NCBI RefSeq assembly: GCF_014836765.1
Contig: NZ_JACSQG010000004.1
Span: 62,001-126,000, forward strand
DNA length: 64,000 bases
Source: Serpens gallinarum
GTDB lineage: Bacteria; Pseudomonadota; Gammaproteobacteria; Pseudomonadales; Pseudomonadaceae
Direction: 5' to 3'
Shown: piece after piece, positions 18,508 through 27,615 of the stretch
Position numbering within the stretch: position 1 is the first letter of the stretch
How the letters are laid out: each line of letters opens with the position of its first letter
Notes under the pieces: generated by a model
What the model saw: the letters and a program-made list of their open reading frames with translations, nothing else
What the model was told of the DNA's origin: nothing
Database searches by the model: none
Position numbers and translations under genes: made by a program

Positions 18508-19698
18508 CTAAAAGGCGTCGCCGGGCACGCGCACCCAGCCATCCATCAGCACCCGGGCGCTGCGACTCATGATGGCCTTGGTAACCGTCCACTGACCCTT
18601 CACGTGACGGGCTTCGGCACCCACCCGAAGGGTGCCTGATGGGTGACCGAAGCGCACCGCGCTGCGCTCGCCACCGCCCGCAGCGAGGTTGACCAGGGTG
18701 CCGGGAATAGCTGCAGCAGTACCGATTGCCACCGCAGCCGTGCCCATCATCGCATGGTGCAGCTTGCCCATCGACATTGCGCGTACCAGCAGATCCACGT
18801 CGCCAGCGTTCACGGCCTTGCCACTGGAAGAAACGTAATCGGCCGGCGGCGCCACGAAGGCCACCTTCGGCGTGTGCTGACGCTGGGCCGCCTCGGACAG
18901 GTCCTTGATCAACCCCATGCGCACTGCACCTTGGGCACGAATGCTTTCGAACAGCTCCAGCGCCTTGGCATCGCCATTGATCGCTTCCTGCAATTCGGTG
19001 CCGGTGTAGCCGAGCTCCTGTGCATTGACGAAGATCGTAGGAATACCGGCATTGATCATTGTCGCCTTGAGCGTACCGATACCCGGCACCTCCAATTCAT
19101 CCACCAGATTGCCGGTGGGGAACATCGCACCGCCCTCACCTTCGCCCTCATCGGCTGGATCGAGAAACTCCAGCTGCACTTCGGCCGCGGGGAATGTCAC
19201 CCCATCCAGCTCGAAGCCGCCGGTTTCCTGTACATCCCATTGAGTGATAGGTACATGGGCGATGATGGTCTTGCCGATATTCGCCTGCCAGATCCGCACG
19301 GTTGCCACACCGTGCTCAGGAATCCTGCTGGCCTCTACCAGACCGCCACTGATGGCAAACGAGCCGACCGCTGCCGACAGGTTGCCACAATTGCCGCTCC
19401 AGTCCACGAAGGGTTTGTCGATCGATACCTGGCCGAACAGATAGTCGACGTCGTGATCGGGTCGGGTGCTCTTGGACAGGATGACTGTCTTGCTGGTGCT
19501 GGAAGTCGCTCCGCCCATGCCATCAATCTGTTTGCCGTACGGGTCGGGACTGCCGATCACGCGCAGCAACAGCGCATCGCGCGCAGCCCCTGGCACCTGA
19601 GCGGCTTCGGGCAAATCCTGCAGGCGAAAGAACACGCCCTTGCTGGTACCGCCGCGCATGTAGGTGGCGGGAATCTTGATTTGGGGTAGGTGTGCCAT
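18508..19698 (-). CDS. prpF: 2-methylaconitate cis-trans isomerase
   Basis: A 396-residue PrpF-family isomerase with a diaminopimelate-epimerase-like fold, which converts the trans-2-methylaconitate made by AcnD to the cis form. Diagnostic stretches are YMRGGTSKGVFF at the N-terminus, SPDPYGKQIDGMGGATSSTSK and DWSGNCGNLSAAVG. It always occurs with acnD, which lies directly upstream here (60-bp gap). Confidence 0.93.
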   Translation of the reverse strand: MAHLPQIKIPATYMRGGTSKGVFFRLQDLPEAAQVPGAARDALLLRVIGSPDPYGKQIDGMGGATSSTSKTVILSKSTRPDHDVDYLFGQVSIDKPFVDWSGNCGNLSAAVGSFAISGGLVEASRIPEHGVATVRIWQANIGKTIIAHVPITQWDVQETGGFELDGVTFPAAEVQLEFLDPADEGEGEGGAMFPTGNLVDELEVPGIGTLKATMINAGIPTIFVNAQELGYTGTELQEAINGDAKALELFESIRAQGAVRMGLIKDLSEAAQRQHTPKVAFVAPPADYVSSSGKAVNAGDVDLLVRAMSMGKLHHAMMGTAAVAIGTAAAIPGTLVNLAAGGGERSAVRFGHPSGTLRVGAEARHVKGQWTVTKAIMSRSARVLMDGWVRVPGDAF

Positions 19699-19758
19699 GA
19701 ATGCTGTCCTGAATAATGGCCAGAGGCTGCACGACCGCAGCCGCTGGCCCAGAGCGAT

Positions 19759-22371
19759 TTAACGGGCCTCGTCCGACTCCAGGAAGTCCTGGGCGAAACG
19801 CTGCAATACGCCGCCGGCGTCGTAGATCGACACCTCTTCATCACTGTCCAGGCGGCAAGTCACCGGCACGTCCAGGCGTTCGCCGTTGCGCCGGGTGATG
19901 ATCAGCGTCAGGGTTGCTCGTGGAGTGCGTTCGCCGATCACATCGAAGGTTTCGCTACCATCGATGCCCAGCGTCTTGCGGTCGGTGCCCGGCTTGAACT
20001 CCAGCGGCAACACACCCATGCCCACTAGGTTGGTGCGGTGAATGCGCTCGAAGCCTTCGGCCACGATGGCCTCTACACCGGCCAGGCGCACGCCCTTGGC
20101 CGCCCAGTCGCGAGACGATCCTTGTCCGTAATCGGCGCCGGCGATAATGATCAACGGCTGCTTGCGATTCATGTAGGTTTCGATGGCTTCCCACATGCGC
20201 ATCACCTGCCCTTCGGGCTCGACACGGGTCAGTGAACCCTTTTTCACCTGCCCATCAACCACGGCCATTTCGTTGACCAGCTGTGGGTTGGCGAAGGTGG
20301 CGCGCTGCGCCGTCAAGTGGTCGCCGCGGTGCGTTGCGTAGGAGTTGAAGTCCTCTTCCGGCAGGCCCATCTTCGCCAGGTATTCACCCGCAGCGCTGTC
20401 GGGCAGGATGGCGTTGGAGGGCGACAGGTGGTCGGTGGTGATGTTGTCCGGCAGCACTGCCAGCGGGCGCATGCCCTTGAGTGTGCGCTCCCCAGCCAGG
20501 GCGCCTTCCCAGTAGGGCGGACGGCGAATATAGGTGGACATCGGGCGCCAGTCGTACAGCGGGCTCTTGGCCTCTTCCACGGTACCCAGATCGAACATCG
20601 GAATGTAGACCTGCTTGAACTGCTCCGGTTTGACGCTGGCAGCAACGATGGCGTCGATTTCCTCGTCGCTCGGCCACAGATCCTTCAAGGTCACGGGGTT
20701 GCCTTGGGCGTCGTGGCCCAGCACATCCTGCTCGATGTCGAAGCGCACGGTGCCGGCAAGGGCATAGGCCACCACCAGCGGTGGCGAGGCGAGAAACGCC
20801 TGCTTGGCATAGGGATGGATACGGCCATCGAAGTTGCGGTTGCCGGACAGCACGGCCGTGGCATACAGGTCGCGGTCGATGATTTCCTGCTGAATCACCG
20901 GGTCCAGCGCACCGGACATGCCGTTGCAGGTGGTGCAGGCGTAGCCGACGATGCCGAAACCGAGCTTTTCCAGTTCGGGCAGCAGGCCGGCCTCTTCCAG
21001 ATACAGCTTGGCGACCTTGGAACCCGGAGCGAAGGACGTCTTGACCCAGGGCTTGCGCAGCAGACCCAGTTCGTTGGCCTTCTTCGCCACCAGGCCGGCA
21101 GCGACCACGTTGCGCGGGTTGGAGGTGTTGGTGCAACTGGTGATGGCGGCAATGATCACTGCGCCATCGGGCATCAGGCCTTGGGCTTCCTCGGCGCGGG
21201 CCGCAGCCAGCTGGGCGTCGCTGGCGATACCGCGCTCCTGCAGCGCACTGGTCGGCAGGCGACGGTGCGGGTTGCTCGGGCCGGCCATGTTGCGCACGAC
21301 GCTGGACAGGTCGAACGACAGCACGCGCTCATACTGGGCGGTTTTCAGGGCATCGGCCCAAAGGCCAGTGGTGCGGGCGTAATTCTCGACCAACGCCACC
21401 TGCTCCGGCTCGCGACCGGTTAGCTTGAGGTACTCGAGGGTCTGCTGGTCGATGTAGAACATCGCCGCCGTCGCGCCGTACTCGGGGCACATGTTGGAGA
21501 TGGTGGCGCGGTCGCCGATGGACAGGCTGTCGGCACCTTCGCCAAAGAACTCGACCCAGGCACCGACTACGCGCTCCTGACGCAGGAATTCAGTCAGGGC
21601 CAGGACAATATCGGTGGCAGTGATGCCCGGCTGACGCTTGCCGGTCAGCTTGACGCCGACGATATCGGGCAGGCGCATCATGGAAGCGCGGCCCAGCATC
21701 ACGGTTTCGGCCTCCAGGCCGCCGACACCGATGGCGATGACGCCCAGGGCATCCACATGGGGCGTATGCGAGTCGGTACCGACGCAGGTGTCCGGGAAGG
21801 CCACACCGTCGCGCGCCTGGATCACCGGGCTCATCTTCTCCAGGTTGATCTGGTGCATGATCCCGTTACCGGCTGGGATCACGTCGACATTCTTGAATGC
21901 AGTCTTGGTCCACTCGATAAAGTGGAAACGGTCTTCGTTGCGACGCTCTTCCACGGCGCGATTCTTCTCGAACGCGTCCGGGTCGAAGCCGGCATGTTCC
22001 ACCGCCAGTGAGTGGTCGACAATCAGTTGGGTCGGCACCACCGGGTTGACCTTGGACGGGTCGCCCCCTTGCTCGGCAATCGCATCGCGCAGGCCTGCCA
22101 GATCCACCAGCGCGGTCTGGCCAAGGATGTCATGGCACACCACGCGAGCCGGGTACCAAGGAAAGTCCAGGTCCTGCCGGCGCTCGATGATCTGCCTCAG
22201 TGAGTCGCTCAGCATGGCCGGATCGCAGCGGCGTACGAGCTGCTCAGCCAGAACTCGCGAGGTATAGGGAAGCGTGTCGTAGGCGCCCGGCTGGATGGCT
22301 TCGACCGCGGCCCGGGTATCGAAATAGTCCAGCTGGGTGCCTGGCAGGGATTTACGGAATTCGGTGTTCAT
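19759..22371 (-). CDS. acnD: Fe/S-dependent 2-methylisocitrate dehydratase AcnD
   Basis: An 870-residue aconitase-superfamily enzyme that dehydrates 2-methylcitrate to trans-2-methylaconitate. The 4Fe-4S ligands are visible in AAITSCTNTSNP and GYACTTCNGMSG, and the swivel domain in GADYGQGSSRDWAAKG. Its length and its place between prpC and prpF separate it from housekeeping AcnA. The antisense strand of this gene is open over long stretches; those frames are shadows caused by high GC. Confidence 0.94.
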   Translation of the reverse strand: MNTEFRKSLPGTQLDYFDTRAAVEAIQPGAYDTLPYTSRVLAEQLVRRCDPAMLSDSLRQIIERRQDLDFPWYPARVVCHDILGQTALVDLAGLRDAIAEQGGDPSKVNPVVPTQLIVDHSLAVEHAGFDPDAFEKNRAVEERRNEDRFHFIEWTKTAFKNVDVIPAGNGIMHQINLEKMSPVIQARDGVAFPDTCVGTDSHTPHVDALGVIAIGVGGLEAETVMLGRASMMRLPDIVGVKLTGKRQPGITATDIVLALTEFLRQERVVGAWVEFFGEGADSLSIGDRATISNMCPEYGATAAMFYIDQQTLEYLKLTGREPEQVALVENYARTTGLWADALKTAQYERVLSFDLSSVVRNMAGPSNPHRRLPTSALQERGIASDAQLAAARAEEAQGLMPDGAVIIAAITSCTNTSNPRNVVAAGLVAKKANELGLLRKPWVKTSFAPGSKVAKLYLEEAGLLPELEKLGFGIVGYACTTCNGMSGALDPVIQQEIIDRDLYATAVLSGNRNFDGRIHPYAKQAFLASPPLVVAYALAGTVRFDIEQDVLGHDAQGNPVTLKDLWPSDEEIDAIVAASVKPEQFKQVYIPMFDLGTVEEAKSPLYDWRPMSTYIRRPPYWEGALAGERTLKGMRPLAVLPDNITTDHLSPSNAILPDSAAGEYLAKMGLPEEDFNSYATHRGDHLTAQRATFANPQLVNEMAVVDGQVKKGSLTRVEPEGQVMRMWEAIETYMNRKQPLIIIAGADYGQGSSRDWAAKGVRLAGVEAIVAEGFERIHRTNLVGMGVLPLEFKPGTDRKTLGIDGSETFDVIGERTPRATLTLIITRRNGERLDVPVTCRLDSDEEVSIYDAGGVLQRFAQDFLESDEAR

Positions 22372-22438
22372 GCCTTGGACTCATGGTGATGTTTCATAAA
22401 GCGGATGAGCGGACCGGTGCCGGCCCGCTCCTGGCAAA

Positions 22439-23566
22439 TCAGCGCTGGTCGATCGGCACGACCTTGCGCAACTCCACGCCGACGTACTCGGCACTGGGTC
22501 GGATGATGCGGTTGTTGGCACGCTGCTCGAAGACGTGACTGCACCAACCGGCCATGCGCGAGCAGACAAAGATCGGCGTGAACAGCGGCGTCGGAATGCC
22601 CATGAAGTGATAAGCCGAGGCGTGGTAGAAATCCGCGTTGGGGAAGAGCTTCTTCTGTTCCCACATGGTTTCATCGATGGCCACCGAGACCGGGTAAAGC
22701 ACGGTGTCGCCCACGGTGTCGGCAAGTTTTTTCGCCCATTGCTTGATCACTTCGTTACGCGGGTCGCTGTCCTTGTAGATCGCATGGCCGAAACCCATGA
22801 TCTTTTCCTTGCGCTCAATCAGCGCCAAGGTGCCGGCACGGGCGTCTTCCGGCGTCTTGTAGCTGGCGATCATCTCCATCGCCGCTTCGTTTGCACCGCC
22901 GTGCAGCGGGCCACGCAGCGTGCCGATGGCGCCGGTGACGCAGGAATAGATGTCGGACAGGGTCGAAGCACACACCCGCGCCGCAAACGTGGAAGCGTTG
23001 AACTCATGCTCGGCGTACAGAATCAAGGAGACGTTCATCACCTTGACCTCCAGCTCGCTCGGCTTTCGCCCATGTAGCAGGGCCAGGAAATGCCCCCCGA
23101 GACTTTCTTCATCACTGGTGCAGTTGATGCGCACGCCGCCGTGGCTGAAGCGGTACCAGTAGGCCATGACCGAAGGGCCCATGGCCAACAGCCGGTCTGC
23201 CTTGTCCTGCTGCTGGGAAAAATCGGTTTCCGGTTCCAGCATGCCCAGCACCGAGCAGGCGGTACGGATCACGTCCATGGGGTGCGCATTGGCCGGAGCG
23301 CGCTCCAGGACTTCCTTCAGCACATCGGGCAGGTCGCGCCACTGGTGCAGCCGCTCGCGATAGGCGGCCAGCTGGGCAGCATTCGGCAACTCGCCATGGA
23401 ATAACAGGTAGGCCACTTCCTCAAAACAGGCATGCTCGGCCAGATCACGCACGTCATAACCGCGATAGGTCAGACCGGCGCCCTCCTTGCCAACCGTGGA
23501 CAGGGCGGTTTGCCCGGCGATTTGCCCGCGCAGTCCTGCGCCGGTGAGTACTTTTGCGTCAGCCAT
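22439..23566 (-). CDS. prpC: 2-methylcitrate synthase
   Basis: A 375-residue citrate-synthase family enzyme joining propionyl-CoA and oxaloacetate. Seen: TYRGYDVRDLAEHACFEEVAYLL, the catalytic-His region GPLHGGANEAAMEM, and GFGHAIYKDSDPRN with the second catalytic His. The start at 23566 (MADAKVLTGAG) is chosen because GAAGGAGAAAGCA precedes it; a longer frame adds a basic 35-residue tail without a ribosome-binding site. It lies 76 bp after prpB in the same operon. Confidence 0.94.
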   Translation of the reverse strand: MADAKVLTGAGLRGQIAGQTALSTVGKEGAGLTYRGYDVRDLAEHACFEEVAYLLFHGELPNAAQLAAYRERLHQWRDLPDVLKEVLERAPANAHPMDVIRTACSVLGMLEPETDFSQQQDKADRLLAMGPSVMAYWYRFSHGGVRINCTSDEESLGGHFLALLHGRKPSELEVKVMNVSLILYAEHEFNASTFAARVCASTLSDIYSCVTGAIGTLRGPLHGGANEAAMEMIASYKTPEDARAGTLALIERKEKIMGFGHAIYKDSDPRNEVIKQWAKKLADTVGDTVLYPVSVAIDETMWEQKKLFPNADFYHASAYHFMGIPTPLFTPIFVCSRMAGWCSHVFEQRANNRIIRPSAEYVGVELRKVVPIDQR

Positions 23567-23642
23567 TGCTTTCTCCTTCTTGGATTTGTTCTGGATAGTG
23601 CACAATTGCCTTGCCGGCTCCTTGTCAGGCGCCTTGTTCGTT

Positions 23643-24530
23643 TCAGCCTTTCTTCTGCGCAAACAACGCATCGAGACTTTGCTCGAAGGCGTGATAATTA
23701 ATGCGTTCGTACAGCTCCATGCGCGTCTGCATGGTATCGATCACGTTCTTCTGCGATCCATCGCGACGGATCGCGGTGTAAACGTTCTCGGCCGCCTTGT
23801 TCATGGCCCGGAACGCAGAGAGTGGATACAACACCAGAGATACAGCGGCACTGGCCAGCTCTTCGGTGGTGTACAACGGTGTGGCACCAAATTCTGTAAT
23901 ATTGGCCAGAATCGGCGCCTTTACACGCTCGGCGAACGTGCGGTACATGGCCAATTCGGTAATGGCCTCGGGAAACACCATGTCGGCACCGGCTTCCACG
24001 CAGGCGGCTGCGCGGTCCAGTGCGGCGTTCAGGCCTTCCACCGCCAGCGCATCGGTACGCGCCATGATCACGAAGCTGTCGTCCGTGCGGGCATCGACCG
24101 CCGCCTTGATGCGATCGACCATTTCCTGTTGGGAAACGATTTCCTTGTTGGGACGATGACCGCACCGCTTGGCGCCTACTTGGTCCTCAATATGAATCGC
24201 GGCAGCGCCGAACTTGATCATCGACTTGACCGTGCGCGCCACGTTGAAGGCCGAGGCGCCAAAGCCGGTGTCGACATCCACTAGCAGCGGCAAGTCGCAG
24301 ACATCAGTAATACGGCGTACATCGGTCAGGACATCATCCAGACCGGTGATGCCCAGATCCGGCACCCCTAGAGAACCGGCGGCCACCCCGCCCCCCGACA
24401 GATAGATCGCTTTGAAACCCGCGCGCTTGGCCAGCAGTGCATGGTTGGCATTGATGGCACCGACCACCTGCAGGGGATGCTCGGCAGCCACCGCGTCACG
24501 AAAACGCTGGCCCGGAGTACTTTGGCTCAT
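23643..24530 (-). CDS. prpB: 2-methylisocitrate lyase
   Basis: A 295-residue isocitrate-lyase superfamily enzyme that splits 2-methylisocitrate into pyruvate and succinate. Recognised by [29 protein letters not shown], and the catalytic loop [10 protein letters not shown] holding the active-site Cys. Its ATG overlaps the stop of the upstream gntR gene (ATGA), so regulator and enzyme are translationally coupled. Confidence 0.94.
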   Translation of the reverse strand: MSQSTPGQRFRDAVAAEHPLQVVGAINANHALLAKRAGFKAIYLSGGGVAAGSLGVPDLGITGLDDVLTDVRRITDVCDLPLLVDVDTGFGASAFNVARTVKSMIKFGAAAIHIEDQVGAKRCGHRPNKEIVSQQEMVDRIKAAVDARTDDSFVIMARTDALAVEGLNAALDRAAACVEAGADMVFPEAITELAMYRTFAERVKAPILANITEFGATPLYTTEELASAAVSLVLYPLSAFRAMNKAAENVYTAIRRDGSQKNVIDTMQTRMELYERINYHAFEQSLDALFAQKKG

Positions 24531-25234
24531 GACTCACCTCTTTGCTGATTGTCCTGAAAGTATTGCTCGGCATTGCGCCGCGACGCTGCTATGTGCCGAC
24601 GCATCAATAATTCGGCCAGTTCGCCGTCTCGCTCGGCGATAGCATCGAGAATACGATGATGCTCGCTGAAGGCCTGATGCGGCCGGTTTGGCGTTTTGGA
24701 AAACTGAATGCGGTACATGCGTACCAACTGGTACAGCTCGTCGCAGAGCAACTTCACAAGCGTCTGATTGCCACTGCCCTGGATAATCCGGTAGTGGAAA
24801 TCAAAATCGCCCTCCTGCTGGTAATAACCACGCCCAGCCCGGAACGCTTCGTCGCGCTCATGGGTTTCCAGAACGCGCCGCAATTCGTCGACGTCCCCTT
24901 GGGTCATGCGCTCAGCCGCCAAACGGCAGGCCATGCCTTCCAGTGACTCACGTATTTCGTACAGCTCGATAAGCTCGCTCTGGCCCAATGACACAACTCG
25001 CGCACCCACATGGGGAACTCTTACTAAAAGTCGCTGTCCCTCAAGGCGGTGAATGGCTTCCCGAAGCGGCCCGCGACTGATGCCATACACTCGCGCAAGC
25101 TCCGGCTCGGAAATCTTGCTCCCCGGAGCAATCTCTCCCCTGACAATTGCCGCCTGAATGCTGCGAAACACTTGTTCGGACAGGGTTTCCCCGTCCTCGC
25201 CCTTGACCTGAGCAGCGAACTCAATTTCAAACAT
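24527..25234 (-). CDS. GntR/FadR-family regulator of the propionate operon
   Basis: A 235-residue GntR regulator. The N-terminal winged helix shows [22 protein letters not shown] and [18 protein letters not shown]; the C-terminal FCD all-helical ligand domain carries [20 protein letters not shown] and [20 protein letters not shown] metabolite of the 2-methylcitrate cycle (probably 2-methylcitrate) would be the effector, which is inference. The start at 25234 is preferred over a GTG at 25318: it has AAGGTG upstream and gives the normal family length, and the GTG start would sit inside a candidate operator. It heads gntR-prpB-prpC-acnD-prpF-prpD. Confidence 0.88.
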   Translation of the reverse strand: MFEIEFAAQVKGEDGETLSEQVFRSIQAAIVRGEIAPGSKISEPELARVYGISRGPLREAIHRLEGQRLLVRVPHVGARVVSLGQSELIELYEIRESLEGMACRLAAERMTQGDVDELRRVLETHERDEAFRAGRGYYQQEGDFDFHYRIIQGSGNQTLVKLLCDELYQLVRMYRIQFSKTPNRPHQAFSEHHRILDAIAERDGELAELLMRRHIAASRRNAEQYFQDNQQRGES

Positions 25235-25243
25235 TGTCGACAC
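25233..25243. promoter_or_regulatory. candidate GntR operator, proximal copy
   Basis: ATTGTCGACAC contains the perfect 8-bp palindrome TGTCGACA and touches the gntR start codon. An identical 11-bp copy is at 25308-25318. FadR/GntR-type regulators commonly bind short palindromes of this kind near their own gene. Binding here would block transcription or initiation of translation, so self-repression is the likely effect. Confidence 0.6.
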
Positions 25244-25307
25244 CTTGAATTCTCCTGCGGGCAAGGATAGCCGAAAACCGGGCAAATCAACTAGCCGATT
25301 ACCCAGT

Positions 25308-25318
25308 ATTGTCGACAC
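25308..25318. promoter_or_regulatory. candidate GntR operator, distal copy
   Basis: A second identical ATTGTCGACAC lies 75 bp from the first, i.e. about seven helical turns, so the two sites could be bridged by regulator dimers. It lies where the prp promoter is expected. Confidence 0.6.
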
Positions 25319-25540
25319 TCATCGAGAAACGCCATGCTACCTTCGTCATCCTTTCCGGCCCCCGATCGCGTAACAGCGATGCAATCGCAGTCACAAAACC
25401 TGCGTGTTAGAATCTGCGCCCCAAGCGCTAACCTGAGCACCGCGAATCAGTCCATTTCCCTGAACTCGCTGGCACCCATAGGCTTCCGCCACGCCGCCAG
25501 TCATCTTTGACCCCGCCGCCGACAGCAATTACTGGACCCT

Positions 25541-26077
25541 ATGAGACGCACGTTTTCGATCGCCTTCAGCTTTCTGTTTTGCTTTGCCAGCCAAAGCTTT
25601 GCCCTTGAAAAAACCATCTATGGTTTGAACGAGTACGCCCTGCTTGCCGACCTCGATAAACAATTGGCAGCCAAACTCGACACGGGGGCGAAAACCTCAT
25701 CCCTCAGCGCCCATGACATTCAACGCTTCAGTCGTGAGGGAGAAACCTGGGTTCGTTTCCGTCTGGGCCTTGAGGGGGCCGACGATTCGGTGATCGAGCG
25801 GCCGTTATCGCGCATCAGCAAGATCAAGCGTCGTGCTGGTGATATTGATCCTGAGGAAAACAAGACCTACACCGCTCGCCCAGTCATTGAGCTGCAGCTC
25901 TGCCTGGGTCAGGCACAACGTACGATTGAGGTAAACCTCACAGATCGCAGCGCCTTTCAATATCCATTATTGATAGGCTCCGAAGCGCTCAAACAATTTG
26001 AAGCCTTGGTCGATCCCAGCCTTAAATACGCAGCCGGCAAACCCGACTGCGCACCTGACGCACCCTCTGGCGAGTAA
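25541..26077 (+). CDS. secreted retropepsin-like ATP-dependent zinc protease family protein (DUF785/RimB-like)
   Basis: A 178-residue protein with an N-terminal signal peptide (ending near ASQSFA) and a retropepsin-type aspartic motif KLDTGAKTSSLSA, catalytic Asp at residue 47. The family is often labelled 'ATP-dependent zinc protease', a name not supported by motifs; its fold is that of half a pepsin, so it should act as a dimer. It is expected in the periplasm. It starts a three-gene set with a UUP1/7TM protein 9 bp downstream and an ATP-grasp ligase. In related operons (RimB with RimK) such a peptidase trims or regulates an amide-linked product, so a peptide made or modified by the ligase may be its substrate. 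This is inference. Confidence 0.8.
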   Translation: MRRTFSIAFSFLFCFASQSFALEKTIYGLNEYALLADLDKQLAAKLDTGAKTSSLSAHDIQRFSREGETWVRFRLGLEGADDSVIERPLSRISKIKRRAGDIDPEENKTYTARPVIELQLCLGQAQRTIEVNLTDRSAFQYPLLIGSEALKQFEALVDPSLKYAAGKPDCAPDAPSGE

Positions 26078-26085
26078 ACAGCCCC

Positions 26086-27612
26086 ATGCGCTCTCTTACC
26101 CTGCATCTGAAAATCCTGATCACCATCCTGGTGGCCTTGGGCGTTCTGATTACGGCCTATCAGATCTTCATACTGGGCATTCCGGTCACTGAGGACGAAA
26201 CCGATGATCTGTGGAATATCGACGCCAAAGTCGAGTTTCAAGCCAACCCCAGGGAACCGGTCAAGGTTCAAATGTTCGTCCCGCCGCTGAACCAAGACCA
26301 TGTCAGCCTCAATGAAAGCTTTATCTCGAACAATTACGGGGTGAGCATCAACCGCATCGATGGCAACCGCAAAGTTACCTGGTCGGCCCGCCGGGCCAAC
26401 GGCAGCCAGACGCTGTATTACCGCCTGGTGCTTACCAAGCGCTACGGTGTGGAAAAGCCCGAAGAAAAAGGGCCTATCTTCCGCGATAGCATCCCCATTG
26501 AAGGGCCGGAAAAAATTGCCGCCGAAGCGCTGCTGGCGCCCATTCGCCAACATTCGGCGGATGTTGAAACGTTCATCAGCGAAACGATCAAGCGGGTCAA
26601 CAATACCGCTGACGACAATGTCGGGCTGTTATTGGGGGGAGACCGATCAATCCCCAACAAGGCCAAGGTCATCGACCTGTTGCTGTCCGTTGCCCATGTC
26701 CCGATGGAACGGGTCAATGCCATTCGGTTGACCGCCGATATCTCCCAGACGCCGGAGCTGTGGCTGCGCAGTTACAACGGCAGCCAATGGTTGTACTTCA
26801 ATCCGGTTACCGGGGAGCAAGGGCTACCGAGCGACCGGCTGATCTGGTGGGTCGGCGACGACCCGCTGGTCAGCGTCGAAGGCGGCAAACAACCCCATGT
26901 CACCTTCACCCTCAATAACAGCGAGATCAATGCGATCCGTCTGGCCAAGCTCACCGATGAGCAAACCGACGCCGGCTTCCTCGAATACTCGCTTTACGGT
27001 CTGCCGCTGCAAACCCAGCAGACTTATCAGATCATGATCATGATTCCCATCGGCGTGCTGGTGATCCTGATCCTGCGCAACCTGGGCGGCCTGCAGACCC
27101 TTGGAACGTTTACCCCGGTACTGATCGCCCTGGCCTTCCGCGAAACCCAACTGGGTTTCGGTATTGTCCTGTTTACCTTGATTACCGCACTGGGCCTGTC
27201 ACTGCGATCTTATCTTGAGCACCTCAAGCTACAGATGCTGCCACGCCTTTCCGTGGTGCTGACTTTCGTTGTGGTGCTGATTGCAATCATCAGTTTGCTC
27301 AGCCACAAGCTGGGCCTTGAGCGCGGCCTGTCCATCGCCCTGTTCCCCATGGTCATCCTGACCATGACCATCGAACGCTTGTCGATCACCTGGGAAGAAC
27401 GCGGCGGCACCCATGCCTTCAAGGTGGCGATCGGCACGCTGGTTGCGGCCACCCTGGCTTTCATGCTGATGAGCATTCCAGAGCTGACCTATTTCATCTT
27501 CACCTTCCCGGCGGTATTGCTGATCATGGTGGGCTTCATGCTGGCAATGGGCCGCTACCGTGGTTACCGCCTGACCGAACTGTTCCGCTTCAAAGCCTTT
27601 TTGAAGGACTGA
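26086..27612 (+). CDS. UUP1 family membrane protein (inactive transglutaminase-like domain with 7TM domain)
   Basis: A 508-residue protein: one N-terminal membrane anchor (ILITILVALGVLITAYQIFIL), a periplasmic domain (~35-310) with a degenerate transglutaminase-like segment (ISETIKRVNNTADDNVGLLL and SVAHVPMERVNAIRLTAD) and then about seven membrane helices from residue ~320 (IMIMIPIGVLVILILRNLGG to LIMVGFMLAMGRY). The catalytic Cys-His-Asp triad is not evident, consistent with the 'inactive transglutaminase' label. It lies 8 bp after the retropepsin gene and 3 bp before the ATP-grasp ligase, so all three are surely cotranscribed. A role as membrane scaffold, sensor or exporter for the ligase product is inference. 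Confidence 0.8.
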   Translation: MRSLTLHLKILITILVALGVLITAYQIFILGIPVTEDETDDLWNIDAKVEFQANPREPVKVQMFVPPLNQDHVSLNESFISNNYGVSINRIDGNRKVTWSARRANGSQTLYYRLVLTKRYGVEKPEEKGPIFRDSIPIEGPEKIAAEALLAPIRQHSADVETFISETIKRVNNTADDNVGLLLGGDRSIPNKAKVIDLLLSVAHVPMERVNAIRLTADISQTPELWLRSYNGSQWLYFNPVTGEQGLPSDRLIWWVGDDPLVSVEGGKQPHVTFTLNNSEINAIRLAKLTDEQTDAGFLEYSLYGLPLQTQQTYQIMIMIPIGVLVILILRNLGGLQTLGTFTPVLIALAFRETQLGFGIVLFTLITALGLSLRSYLEHLKLQMLPRLSVVLTFVVVLIAIISLLSHKLGLERGLSIALFPMVILTMTIERLSITWEERGGTHAFKVAIGTLVAATLAFMLMSIPELTYFIFTFPAVLLIMVGFMLAMGRYRGYRLTELFRFKAFLKD

Positions 27613-27615
27613 GCC

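Noticed and set aside
20317-21423. A 368-codon plus-strand frame across acnD
   Set aside because: Antisense shadow of the aconitase-like gene with all its Fe-S motifs intact on the minus strand.
25235-25318. GTG start of the GntR regulator at 25318
   Set aside because: It lies inside a candidate operator, has no ribosome-binding site, and makes the protein longer than the family by 28 residues without a domain.
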